In this document: piece after piece, positions 1 through 6,975 of the stretch
Position numbering within the stretch: the first letter of the stretch is position 1
Layout of the letters: the number at the start of each line of letters is the position of its first letter
NCBI GenBank assembly: GCA_021199135.1
Contig: JAJQIQ010000045.1
Span: 1-8,138 of the forward strand
Length of the DNA: 8,138 bases
DNA from: Clostridiales bacterium
GTDB taxonomy: Bacteria; Bacillota; Clostridia; Lachnospirales; Lachnospiraceae
Reading direction: 5' to 3'
Made by a program: the position numbers and the translations under genes
Notes under the pieces: generated by a model
Databases searched by the model: none
Told to the model about the DNA's origin: nothing
The model's input: only the letters and a program-made list of their open reading frames with translations

Positions 1-840
1 ATGAAAGTTGGTGTTATCGGTGCGGGGACGATGGGCTCCGGGATTGCACAGGCATTCGCCCAGACGGACGGCTACGAGGTCTATCTGTGCGACATCAATG
101 ACGAGCTTGCGGCAAACGGCAAGAAAAAGATTGCCGCGGGATTTGACAAGCGCGTGGCGAAGGGCAAGATGGAGCAGTCCGCCGCGGACGCGATCCTTGC
201 AAAGATCACGACCGGCGTGAAGGACATCTGCACGGACGCAGACCTCGTCGTCGAGGCCGCGCTCGAGGTCATGGACATCAAGAAGCAGACGTTCAAGGAG
301 CTTCAGGACATCGTCCCGAAGACCTGCGCGTTCGCGACGAACACGTCCTCACTCTCAATCACCGAGATCGGCGCGGGGCTTGACCGTCCGGTCATCGGCA
401 TGCATTTCTTCAACCCGGCCCCGGTCATGAAGCTGATCGAGGTCATCAAGGGCGAGAACACGCCTGATGAGCTCCGCGACAAGATCGTCTCTATTGCAAA
501 AGAGATCGGCAAGACCCCGGTTGAGGTCAACGAGGCGGCTGGCTTCGTCGTAAACCGCATCCTCATCCCGATGATCAACGAGGGCATCGGCATCGTCGCA
601 GACGGCGTGGCCACGGTCGAGGGCGTCGACACGGCTATGAAGCTCGGCGCGAACCATCCGATGGGGCCGCTCGAGCTCGGCGACTTGGTAGGCCTGGACA
701 TCTGCCTCGCAATCATGAACGTACTCTACGATGAGACCGGCGATCCGAAGTACCGTCCGCATCCGCTTCTCAAGAAGATGGTACGCGCGGGCAAGCTCGG
801 CCGCAAGACCGGCATCGGTTTCTATGATTATTCCAAGTGA
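1..840 (+). CDS. hbd: 3-hydroxybutyryl-CoA dehydrogenase
   Basis: Cytoplasmic NAD(P)H-dependent enzyme that reduces acetoacetyl-CoA to 3-hydroxybutyryl-CoA, the second step of butyryl-CoA synthesis from acetyl-CoA. The 279-residue protein is full length for the short bacterial family (about 280 residues). It opens with a Rossmann dinucleotide site, GAGTMG at residues 7-12, and the acidic residue ending beta-2 is D31. The NTSSLS stretch (114-119) supplies the active-site serine. HFFNP (135-139) carries the catalytic His135, E147 pairs with it, and N185 lies in GFVVNR. The C-terminal domain (about 185-279) is the helical dimerisation half and ends in the usual [11 protein letters not shown]. 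The ATG is the first base of the window, so its ribosome binding site cannot be seen; the start is accepted because the Rossmann strand begins at residue 2. It is the first visible gene of an operon with bcd, etfB and etfA. The family assignment is very secure. NADH versus NADPH preference cannot be told from sequence. Confidence 0.96.
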   Translation: MKVGVIGAGTMGSGIAQAFAQTDGYEVYLCDINDELAANGKKKIAAGFDKRVAKGKMEQSAADAILAKITTGVKDICTDADLVVEAALEVMDIKKQTFKELQDIVPKTCAFATNTSSLSITEIGAGLDRPVIGMHFFNPAPVMKLIEVIKGENTPDELRDKIVSIAKEIGKTPVEVNEAAGFVVNRILIPMINEGIGIVADGVATVEGVDTAMKLGANHPMGPLELGDLVGLDICLAIMNVLYDETGDPKYRPHPLLKKMVRAGKLGRKTGIGFYDYSK

Positions 841-869
841 TCAAACATTAAGATAAGGAGTGTAAGAGC

Positions 870-2024
870 ATGGATTTCACGTTAGACAAGAAGCATGAGA
901 TGGCTCGCGACCTGTTCAGTCAGTTCGCCGAGACAGAAGTAAAGCCCCTTGCGCAGGAGACGGACGAGACCGAGACGTTTCCGGCAGAGACTGTTAAGAA
1001 GATGGCAAAGTACGGCTTCATGGGAATTCCGGTTCCGAAGGAGTACGGCGGGCAGGGCTGCGATCCCCTCACATATGTAATGTGCGTCGAGGAGCTCTCA
1101 AAGGTCTGCGGCACGACGGGCGTCATCGTTTCCGCGCACACCTCCCTCTGCATCGACCCGATCCTCACGTTCGGCACCGAGGAGCAGAAGCAGAAATACG
1201 TCGTTCCGCTCGCAAAGGGCGAGAAGCTCGGCGCGTTCGGACTGACCGAGCCGGGCGCGGGCACCGACGCGCAGGGCGTGCAGACCAAGGCCGTGCTGGA
1301 CGGCGATGAGTGGGTCCTTAACGGCTCAAAGTGCTTCATCACCAACGGCAAGGTCGCCGACGTATACATCATCATCGCGATCACGAGCATCACCGAGGAC
1401 AAGCGCGGCAGGAAAAAGAAGAACTTCTCCGCGTTCATCGTGGAGAAGGGCACGCCTGGATTCTCATTCGGCACGAAGGAGAAGAAGATGGGCATCCGCG
1501 GTTCATCCACCTACGAGCTGATCTTCGAGGACTGCCGCATCCCGAAGGAGAACCTCCTCGGCACAGAGGGCAAGGGCTTCAACGAGGCGATGCACACCCT
1601 CGACGGCGGCCGCATCGGCATCGCGGCGCAGGCGCTTGGCCTCGCAGAGGGCGCGCTCGATCGCTGCATCGCATATACTAAGGAAAGAAAGCAGTTCGGC
1701 CGCACGATCGCACAGCAGCAGAACACGCAGTTCAAGCTCGCCGACATGGCCACCCGCGTGGAGGCTGCGCAGCTTCTCGTGTACAAGGCCGCAAGGGCTA
1801 AGGAGAACCAGCAGAGATACTCAGTCGAGGCCGCAAAGGCGAAGCTGTTCGCGGCTGAGACCGCGATGGCGGTCACGACCGAGGTCGTCCAGCTGTTTGG
1901 CGGATACGGATACATCCGTGACTACGACGTTGAGCGCATGATGCGCGACGCGAAGATCACGGAGATTTACGAGGGAACCTCCGAGGTTCAGCGCATGGTT
2001 ATCTCTGGCGATTTACTTAAGTAG
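870..2024 (+). CDS. bcd: Butyryl-CoA dehydrogenase (short-chain acyl-CoA dehydrogenase)
   Basis: FAD enzyme that reduces crotonyl-CoA to butyryl-CoA. In clostridia it works in a complex with EtfAB, where electrons from NADH are bifurcated to crotonyl-CoA and ferredoxin. The 384 residues follow the acyl-CoA dehydrogenase plan: helical N-domain (1-120), beta domain starting with GAFGLTEPGAGTDA (121-134), and helical C-domain with RKQFGR (273-278). The second family signature is QLFGGYGYIRDY (341-352). The catalytic base is E368 in IYEGT. The C-terminus matches remembered clostridial Bcd proteins almost residue for residue. One difference is a lysine/arginine-rich loop at about residues 173-186 (EDKRGRKKKN), roughly five residues longer than in Clostridium Bcd as I recall it. 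The start is set by AAGGAG at 855-860, nine bases before the ATG. It lies 29 bases after hbd and 17 before etfB, as expected for one operon. A different short-chain acyl-CoA substrate is possible, but the neighbours argue for butyryl-CoA. Confidence 0.95.
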   Translation: MDFTLDKKHEMARDLFSQFAETEVKPLAQETDETETFPAETVKKMAKYGFMGIPVPKEYGGQGCDPLTYVMCVEELSKVCGTTGVIVSAHTSLCIDPILTFGTEEQKQKYVVPLAKGEKLGAFGLTEPGAGTDAQGVQTKAVLDGDEWVLNGSKCFITNGKVADVYIIIAITSITEDKRGRKKKNFSAFIVEKGTPGFSFGTKEKKMGIRGSSTYELIFEDCRIPKENLLGTEGKGFNEAMHTLDGGRIGIAAQALGLAEGALDRCIAYTKERKQFGRTIAQQQNTQFKLADMATRVEAAQLLVYKAARAKENQQRYSVEAAKAKLFAAETAMAVTTEVVQLFGGYGYIRDYDVERMMRDAKITEIYEGTSEVQRMVISGDLLK

Positions 2025-2041
2025 GAAGGAGAGCAGGATAC

Positions 2042-2824
2042 ATGAATATCGTAGTATGCATTAAACAGGTTCCGGACACCAAGGGCGGGGTAAAGTTCAA
2101 CCCGGACGGGACGCTTAACAGGGCGGCGATGCTCGCAATCATGAACCCGGACGACAAGGCGGGCCTTGAGGCGGCTCTCCGCATAAAGGACGAGACGGGC
2201 GCGAAGGTCACGGTTCTCACGATGGGGCTTCCGAAGGCTGACGCGGTGCTGCGCGAGGCGATGGCGATGGGCGCTGACGAGGGAATCCTTGTCACCGACC
2301 GCGTTCTCGGCGGCGCAGATACCTGGGCGACCTCCACGACGATCGCGGGCGCGCTCCGCAACATCCCGTACGACATCATCCTCACAGGCCGTCAGGCTAT
2401 CGACGGCGACACGGCCCAGGTCGGCCCGCAGATCGCGGAGCACCTCGGCCTTCCGGTCATCTCCTACGCTGAGGAGATCCGCGTCGAGGGAGACTCAGTC
2501 ATCGTAAAGAGGCAGTACGAGGACCGCTACCATGAGATCAAGGCCAAGATGCCCTGCCTCATCACGGCGCTCTCCGAGCTCAACGAGCCGCGATACATGA
2601 CCCCGGGCGGAATCTTCGACGCCTGCGACAAGGACATCACGGTCTGGGGCCGCGCGGACTTAAAGGACGTCGACGACTCGAACCTCGGCCTTGCGGGCTC
2701 ACCGACGAAGATTGCGAAGGCTTCCGACAAGGTGGCTAAGGGCGCCGGCGAGAAGGTAAACCTCGACCCGGCCGAGTCCGTGAATTACCTCATCGGCAAG
2801 TTCAAAGAGAAGCACATTATCTAA
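2042..2824 (+). CDS. etfB: Electron transfer flavoprotein, beta subunit
   Basis: Small subunit of the electron transfer flavoprotein partnering butyryl-CoA dehydrogenase. In the bifurcating clostridial complexes this subunit carries the FAD that accepts hydride from NADH. The 260-residue protein has the family N-terminus MNIVVCIKQVPDT and the NPDDKAGLEAALRIKDE segment (35-51). The conserved flavin-site stretch TGRQAIDGDTAQVGPQIAE lies at 115-133. A C-terminal tail (about 200-260) is the arm that normally wraps around the alpha subunit. The start is supported by AAGGAGAG directly after the bcd stop, about nine bases before the ATG. The order etfB then etfA downstream of bcd is the standard clostridial butyrate arrangement. 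Assignment as the bifurcating type is an inference from context; a non-bifurcating ETF would look broadly similar. Confidence 0.95.
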   Translation: MNIVVCIKQVPDTKGGVKFNPDGTLNRAAMLAIMNPDDKAGLEAALRIKDETGAKVTVLTMGLPKADAVLREAMAMGADEGILVTDRVLGGADTWATSTTIAGALRNIPYDIILTGRQAIDGDTAQVGPQIAEHLGLPVISYAEEIRVEGDSVIVKRQYEDRYHEIKAKMPCLITALSELNEPRYMTPGGIFDACDKDITVWGRADLKDVDDSNLGLAGSPTKIAKASDKVAKGAGEKVNLDPAESVNYLIGKFKEKHII

Positions 2825-2829
2825 GCAGT

Positions 2830-2836
2830 GGGAGGA
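2830..2836 (+). promoter_or_regulatory. Ribosome binding site that fixes the etfA start
   Basis: GGGAGGA lies between etfB and etfA. Three in-frame starts compete: GTG at 2828, ATG at 2837 and ATG at 2846. The GTG overlaps the Shine-Dalgarno itself and the ATG at 2837 abuts it, so only the ATG at 2846, nine bases beyond, has workable spacing. Confidence 0.8.
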
Positions 2837-2845
2837 ATGTCAAAA

Positions 2846-3898
2846 ATGGGTTTAGAAGAATACAAGGGCGTATACATCTATGCGCAGCAGGTAGACAATA
2901 AGCTCAGCTCAATCGCTTTTGAGCTGATTGGAAAGGCCAAGGAGCTCGCGGGCGACCTCGGCACGGACGTCACGGCAGTGCTTCTCGGCTCAAATGTCGG
3001 CGGGCTTACGGACGAGCTCGGCGAGTACGGCGCGGACAAGGTCATCGTGGTCGACGACCCGAAGCTCGAGACCTACCGCACCGAGCCTTACGCACAGGCT
3101 CTCTCAGCGGTGATAAACGAGTACAAGCCGGACATCATGCTCGTCGGCGCGACCGCGATTGGCCGCGACTTGGGTCCCACGGTTTCAGCGAGGGTTAAGA
3201 CCGGGCTTACCGCAGACTGCACGAAGCTCGACATCGGGGATTTCCCGCTCCAGCCGACCGAGGGCAAGGAGGACGAGCAGAAGCACAATCAGCTGCTCAT
3301 GACCCGTCCGGCGTTCGGCGGCAACACGATCGCGACGATCGCCTGCCCGAACAACCGCCCGCAGATGGCGACGGTTCGCCCGGGCGTCATGCAGAAGCTC
3401 CCGAAGGAGGCCGGGCGCAAGGCCGAGGTCATCGAGTTCCATCCGGACCTGCCGGAGAACAACCGCTATGTCGAGATCATGAACGTCGTAAAGGCTGTCG
3501 GCAACGTAAAGAACATCCAGGACGCGAAGATCCTCGTATCCGGCGGACGTGGAGTCGGGAGCAAGGAGAACTTCTCCATCCTCCAGGACCTCGCGGACGT
3601 GCTCGGAGGCATGGTCTCATGCTCCCGCGCGGTCGTTGAGAACGGCTGGATGCCGCAGGATTACCAGGTAGGCCAGACCGGAAAGACCGTCCGCCCGCAG
3701 ATTTACTTCGCGATCGGCATCTCCGGCGCGATCCAGCACGTTGCGGGCATGGAGGAGTCAGACCTCATCGTCGCTATAAATAAAGATGAGGACGCTCCGA
3801 TCTTCGACGTGGCCGACTACGGCCTCGTAGGCGACCTGAACAAGATCGTTCCGCAGCTCACCGAGGCTCTCAAGGCCGAGAAAGAGGCAGCAAAATAA
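2846..3898 (+). CDS. etfA: Electron transfer flavoprotein, alpha subunit
   Basis: Large subunit of the electron transfer flavoprotein. It carries the FAD that shuttles electrons between the beta subunit and butyryl-CoA dehydrogenase. With the ATG at 2846 the protein has 350 residues. The N-terminal domain begins [14 protein letters not shown]. The FAD domain covers about 215-345, with SGGRGVG at 232-238, [11 protein letters not shown] at 274-284, GISGAIQH at 291-298, and the closing NKDEDAPIF and DYGLVGDL segments. These are the family's diagnostic flavin motifs. There is no N-terminal ferredoxin domain, unlike some anaerobe EtfA proteins. A reading that starts at GTG 2828 would add six residues but overlaps the Shine-Dalgarno. 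It is the last gene of the operon, followed 43 bases later by a strong terminator. The family call is very secure. Confidence 0.95.
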   Translation: MGLEEYKGVYIYAQQVDNKLSSIAFELIGKAKELAGDLGTDVTAVLLGSNVGGLTDELGEYGADKVIVVDDPKLETYRTEPYAQALSAVINEYKPDIMLVGATAIGRDLGPTVSARVKTGLTADCTKLDIGDFPLQPTEGKEDEQKHNQLLMTRPAFGGNTIATIACPNNRPQMATVRPGVMQKLPKEAGRKAEVIEFHPDLPENNRYVEIMNVVKAVGNVKNIQDAKILVSGGRGVGSKENFSILQDLADVLGGMVSCSRAVVENGWMPQDYQVGQTGKTVRPQIYFAIGISGAIQHVAGMEESDLIVAINKDEDAPIFDVADYGLVGDLNKIVPQLTEALKAEKEAAK

Positions 3899-3941
3899 CC
3901 AATAATTAAATCCAGATTTAATAAACTGGGACAGTGAAAAG

Positions 3942-3985
3942 AAGCCCCTGCCGTGGATGAAATTTTCCGCGGCGGGGGCTTTTTT
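3942..3985 (+). terminator. Intrinsic terminator of the hbd-bcd-etfBA operon
   Basis: A 15-base-pair stem pairs 3942-3956 with 3967-3981. All positions are Watson-Crick except two G-U pairs, the loop is ten bases, and the T-run spans 3980-3985. It sits 43 bases after the etfA stop and separates the operon from the lysozyme gene. Confidence 0.93.
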
Positions 3986-3988
3986 ATG

Positions 3989-4005
3989 TTGTGTCGAATT
4001 GTGTC
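3989..4005 (+). repeat. Helically phased direct repeat upstream of the lysozyme promoter
   Basis: TTGTGTC occurs at 3989-3995 and again at 3999-4005, exactly one ten-base turn apart, just upstream of the -35 element at 4014. Relative to the predicted transcription start near 4050 it covers about -61 to -45, where activators commonly bind. That it is an activator site is inference; chance occurrence in AT-rich DNA is possible. Confidence 0.4.
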
Positions 4006-4013
4006 AAAAAAGG

Positions 4014-4043
4014 TTGACAAATAGGGCAGAAAAGAGCTATTAT
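4014..4043 (+). promoter_or_regulatory. Sigma-A-type promoter of the lysozyme gene
   Basis: A perfect TTGACA (-35) lies at 4014-4019 and TATTAT (-10) at 4038-4043, with an 18-base spacer. Transcription would begin near 4050, leaving about 40 bases of leader before the TTG start. It lies directly after the operon terminator, so the lysozyme gene is an independent unit. Confidence 0.75.
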
Positions 4044-4075
4044 CAAATGACTATGCAAAAGTGGGACACATATGC

Positions 4076-4085
4076 GGGAGGAAGG
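4076..4085 (+). promoter_or_regulatory. Ribosome binding site favouring a TTG start
   Basis: GGGAGGAAGG lies inside the longest reading of the lysozyme gene, just after the ATG at 4072. Its GGAGG core is eight bases before TTG 4090. The ATG at 4072 has no Shine-Dalgarno before it. The TTG also gives a cleaner signal-peptide start with no acidic residues. Confidence 0.65.
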
Positions 4086-4089
4086 AAGT

Positions 4090-5949
4090 TTGATTACCGT
4101 GAAGATAAAGGCGTTTGCATTCGGGCTCTGCCTTATGGCACTGCTGGCTCTGCCGGCAGGAATTATGCGGGCGCAGGCGGCCACAGAGCCAGAGGAGGAC
4201 GTGACGGCGGGCATAATGGGGCGCAGCGTCGTCGATGAGATGGAGGACAGCGAGGACGTCGGGCTTCTCGAGTCGCTCGCGACGATCGCAAACCGGTACT
4301 CTTTTTTGCTTGTCGGGGCGGAGGCGACGCAGGACGAGTACAAGGCGAATGCGTGGACGACAGCCAGCGCGTTCACCGGGAAGACATACTACCACAGGAG
4401 CGCATACAAAGGCCGCAAGATTTTTAACGGCATGGACGTCTCCTGGTGGCAGGGCGGAGGAAATGGAAGCACAATCACGAAAATAGACTGGACTCAGGCG
4501 CACAACGAGGGGATCAGCTATGTCTTCGTGCGGGCATCTTCACGTGACAGCAGCAGTGGAAGCCTCTATGCGGACACATGCGCGGACGCGCACATTCAGG
4601 GCGCGCTTGCAAACAACATAAACGTTGGGCTGTATGTGTTCTCTCAGGCATTGACCACGTCGGAGGCCAAGGAGGAGGCGAACGCCCTCATCTCCCAGAT
4701 AAAGCAGTACGGCTGGGACATAACGATGCCGCTCGTCATGGATCGCGAGAACGGCTCGTACAAGCGCCTCGTCGCGGGACAGCTGTCAAAGTCGCAGGAG
4801 ACCGCGATAATCGAGGCATTCGCGCAGACCGTCCTCGACGCGGGCTACACGCCGATGGTGTACGCTAACGCGTCGTGGCTAGTGGACTATGTCGACACCG
4901 ACGCGCTCGATAAAATGGGATGCAAGATCTGGATGGCGCGCTACAACACATATGCGGACACGAGGGTCAACAGCGACGCGACCTACGAGAAGCTCTCAGC
5001 GATAAACTATGAATTCTGGCAGTACAGCTCGACTGGCACGATAAGCGGCTTTTCGGGCAATGTGGATGTAGATTTTTGGTACAAGGACCTTTCGGTCGCG
5101 GTGACGGGACTTGCCGCGGAGGAAGTCGAGACTGACAGCATATCGCTGCGCTGGGATGCCGTGGACAGCGCGAGCAGTTACCAGGTATACCGCAGCCAGT
5201 CGGGCAGTGCATCATATTCACTGATTGATACGGTAGCCGGCACATGCAGTTACACGGACACGGGGCTGTCCAGAGGCACGACATACAGCTATAAGATAAA
5301 GCCGATATATCAGATCGGCGGGACGACCTATAGTGGGACAGATTCTGCGTCGCTGTCGGTCACGACGGAATCTGAGGTAACCCTCCCAGAGCAGGTGACA
5401 GGGGTTTATGCCGCGACGCTCACGAAGTCAAAGATAGCCCTGTCATGGGCAGAGGTCGAGGGCGCGTCCGGCTACTGCATTTACCGGCGAAACTTGGATA
5501 CGGGCAAATACGTAAAGATTGCGACGGTGAGGGACGGAGGGATCCTCTCTTACGAGGACGCGGGGCTTAAGGCCGCAACCGAGTACACCTATAAGGTGAG
5601 CGCCTACATAACCTATGAAGGGAAAAATTATGTGGGCACGCGCTCGGTGAAGTTCAAGGGAATGACGAAGCCGGCAAAGGTGAAGAATGTGAAACTTTCC
5701 ACTGCGGGGAGTTCGATCACTGTGAGCTGGGACAAGGTCGCCCGTGCCACATCGTACAGGGTTTATCGGCTGAACGAGACGACCGGAAAGTATAAGCTTA
5801 TCGCAAAGACAAAGAAAGGCATCTGCAAGTACACTGACAAAAGCGCGAAGTCCGGGGAGTCCTATACATACAAGGTCCGGGCGTATTTTTCCGCTGGGTC
5901 GGGTGAGACTTACAATAAATCCGAGGCCGTGACGATGACTGTGAAGTAG
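4090..5949 (+). CDS. Secreted GH25 muramidase with three fibronectin type III domains
   Basis: Predicted extracellular lysozyme cleaving the N-acetylmuramic acid to N-acetylglucosamine bond of peptidoglycan. From the TTG start it has 619 residues. The signal peptide is MITVKIK, then a hydrophobic core, with likely cleavage after AQA (residue 30). Residues 31-110 form an acidic region I do not recognise. The GH25 domain spans about 111-332. It begins GMDVSWWQG (D116), has YVFVRAS where the family has a substrate-lining strand, carries the D-x-E catalytic pair as MDRE (D218, E220), then EFWQYSS and a final VDVDFWY. Three FN3 domains follow at about 336-426, 432-525 and 527-619, each with a S-W-x-x-V...Y-x-V/I-Y-R core. 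The third is strongly lysine-rich. No LPXTG motif, transmembrane anchor or SLH domain is visible. The gene has its own promoter; no convincing terminator follows. An alternative ATG start at 4072 would add MREEGS. The role could be self wall remodelling or attack on other cells; sequence alone does not decide. Confidence 0.88.
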   Translation: MITVKIKAFAFGLCLMALLALPAGIMRAQAATEPEEDVTAGIMGRSVVDEMEDSEDVGLLESLATIANRYSFLLVGAEATQDEYKANAWTTASAFTGKTYYHRSAYKGRKIFNGMDVSWWQGGGNGSTITKIDWTQAHNEGISYVFVRASSRDSSSGSLYADTCADAHIQGALANNINVGLYVFSQALTTSEAKEEANALISQIKQYGWDITMPLVMDRENGSYKRLVAGQLSKSQETAIIEAFAQTVLDAGYTPMVYANASWLVDYVDTDALDKMGCKIWMARYNTYADTRVNSDATYEKLSAINYEFWQYSSTGTISGFSGNVDVDFWYKDLSVAVTGLAAEEVETDSISLRWDAVDSASSYQVYRSQSGSASYSLIDTVAGTCSYTDTGLSRGTTYSYKIKPIYQIGGTTYSGTDSASLSVTTESEVTLPEQVTGVYAATLTKSKIALSWAEVEGASGYCIYRRNLDTGKYVKIATVRDGGILSYEDAGLKAATEYTYKVSAYITYEGKNYVGTRSVKFKGMTKPAKVKNVKLSTAGSSITVSWDKVARATSYRVYRLNETTGKYKLIAKTKKGICKYTDKSAKSGESYTYKVRAYFSAGSGETYNKSEAVTMTVK

Positions 5950-5959
5950 CGAGATGACA

Positions 5960-6196
5960 ATTTGCACAAAAGTGTTTTGCTAGAGGTACCCCCATATTTG
6001 AGTGAAGAAAGGACCATAAAAAAGTTATCCACAAAATTTAGACTTAAAAAAGCCAAAAAATGAGTTATACACTGACTTATTCACTTTATCCACAAGAAAG
6101 CGAGATTTTTTAACCTGAAGATTTGTGCAAAAAGCAAACTTGAGTTTTGTGTAAAACTCATGAAACTTTACATAATGAAAAAAATTTTGTGAAATA
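5960..6196 (+). promoter_or_regulatory. DnaA-box cluster in an AT-rich gap (origin-like or DnaA-titrating element)
   Basis: This intergenic stretch is far more AT-rich than its neighbours and contains eight 9-mers fitting the DnaA box TTWTNCACA. Exact matches on the + strand are TTATCCACA at 6025-6033 and 6086-6094. Exact matches on the - strand are at 6124-6132 (TTTTGCACA) and 6148-6156 (TTTTACACA). One-mismatch copies are at 5960-5968, 6065-6073 and 6077-6085 on the + strand and 6188-6196 on the - strand. The copies at 6077 and 6086 are directly adjacent. All + strand boxes come first and all - strand boxes after, so the two groups face each other across about 6095-6123. Such clusters mark bacterial replication origins, DnaA-titration sites and DnaA-regulated promoters. 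No replication gene is in the window, and the butyrate operon to the left would run against a fork leaving here. DnaA binding is well supported by the motif count; origin function is only a possibility. Confidence 0.65.
6141..6160. repeat. Perfect inverted repeat overlapping a DnaA box
   Basis: TGAGTTTT (6141-6148) and AAAACTCA (6153-6160) are perfect reverse complements around a GTGT loop. No T-tract follows, so it does not look like a terminator. It encloses the - strand DnaA box at 6148-6156. It could be an operator or a cruciform-forming element; it could also be incidental to the box itself. Confidence 0.4.
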
Positions 6197-6224
6197 ACTT
6201 GACATTTGAGAGCGAATAAATTTT

Positions 6225-6899
6225 ATGGACAAAACGATTGACGTTGCAGGGATTTCGCTGGACAACTACGCCGCCCACGAGCTCTTGGATGAGCTGGAGC
6301 AGGGCGTGTCCGGACAGGGATTCTGCACGATTGAGGAAGTGAATACCGACACCATTATGCTCGCGGACACAGACGACAGCGTACGGGAGATGCTGGGGCT
6401 GCTCGACCACACGGTGATCTGCGAGACGGGGATTCTCGAGGCGATTGGGAAGGGATCGGGTCAGAGGAGGCGTGAGATCGAGCACCATGTTTTCTTCCGC
6501 GCTCTCCTGCGCCAAATCGAGCGGAGCCACAGGACGCTCTACCTCATTGCCGAGAGCCGGGAGACGGCGGCGCGCATGGATGCCTATGTCAGGGAGCATT
6601 ATCCGCAATGCGAGATTATCGGCGTGCAGGCGCTCGATGGATGGGACGGAGCGGCAGACCCGATCGTGAACGAGATAAACGCCGCGACGCCGGACGTGAT
6701 CTTAAGCGTCCTCCCGAGCCCCATGCAGGAGCAGTTTCTGCTGGCAAACCGCGACAAGCTCTCCGCGGGCCTGTGGTACGGCATAGGGGCACTGAGGCTG
6801 TTCGGCAGGGGGAGGCCTCTGATGAGAAAGCTCATACAGCACTTCGTCAGGACGCACAGGCTCGAGAAAAAAGTCCGCGGCTACCGTCAGGAGAACTGA
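6225..6899 (+). CDS. Divergent WecG/TagA/CpsF-family (GT26) glycosyltransferase homologue
   Basis: The 224-residue protein has the plan of the family that transfers N-acetylmannosamine(uronate) and related sugars to undecaprenyl-linked acceptors for wall polymers. The N-terminus DVAGISLDNYAAHELLDEL fits the family opening. VNTDTIMLA (39-47) fits the T-x-N-A-E-I segment, and PDVILSVLPSPMQEQFL (156-172) fits the P-K-Q-E segment, keeping Q168. However, where the family has the catalytic Asp in an ADLVxxDG motif, this protein reads DHTVICETG with Glu at 67. The active-site Thr equivalent appears to be E38, and the usual ERVxG segment is RRREIEHH. It ends in a basic tail (about 190-224) resembling the membrane-contacting region. 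No Shine-Dalgarno precedes the ATG; an in-frame stop at 6207 excludes a longer reading except from a non-standard codon. It may be an active enzyme with changed chemistry, or a non-catalytic relative. The fold call is moderately secure; the substrate is unknown. Confidence 0.75.
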   Translation: MDKTIDVAGISLDNYAAHELLDELEQGVSGQGFCTIEEVNTDTIMLADTDDSVREMLGLLDHTVICETGILEAIGKGSGQRRREIEHHVFFRALLRQIERSHRTLYLIAESRETAARMDAYVREHYPQCEIIGVQALDGWDGAADPIVNEINAATPDVILSVLPSPMQEQFLLANRDKLSAGLWYGIGALRLFGRGRPLMRKLIQHFVRTHRLEKKVRGYRQEN

Positions 6900-6975
6900 A
6901 GCCCGTCTTTGGTTATATTTCATATTCCAAATCGTGCATTTCTGTCTAAAATAACTAACAAAAGAAAACGATGGG

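Noticed and set aside
920..1510. 196-residue open frame on the - strand
   Set aside because: Antisense to bcd, which is unambiguous; no recognisable motif and no ribosome binding site context.
3957..4238. 93-residue open frame spanning terminator and lysozyme start
   Set aside because: Its start is in the loop of the operon terminator and the rest is out of frame with the clear lysozyme signal peptide.
6060..6113. 17-codon open frame in the AT-rich gap (possible leader peptide)
   Set aside because: No Shine-Dalgarno before its ATG, no attenuator structure after it, and its bases are explained by overlapping DnaA boxes.
6160..6192. 10-codon open frame just before the GT26 gene
   Set aside because: Too short, no ribosome binding site, and probably chance in A-rich DNA.
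5950..6224. CRISPR array or riboswitch in the gap
   Set aside because: The recurring 9-mers are too short, vary in sequence and orientation, and lack regular spacers; no riboswitch-like conserved core was seen.
6908..6931. Weak inverted repeat TTTGG...CCAAA after the GT26 stop
   Set aside because: Only a five-pair stem plus an imperfect ATAT extension and no T-run; the real terminator is at 6976-7019.
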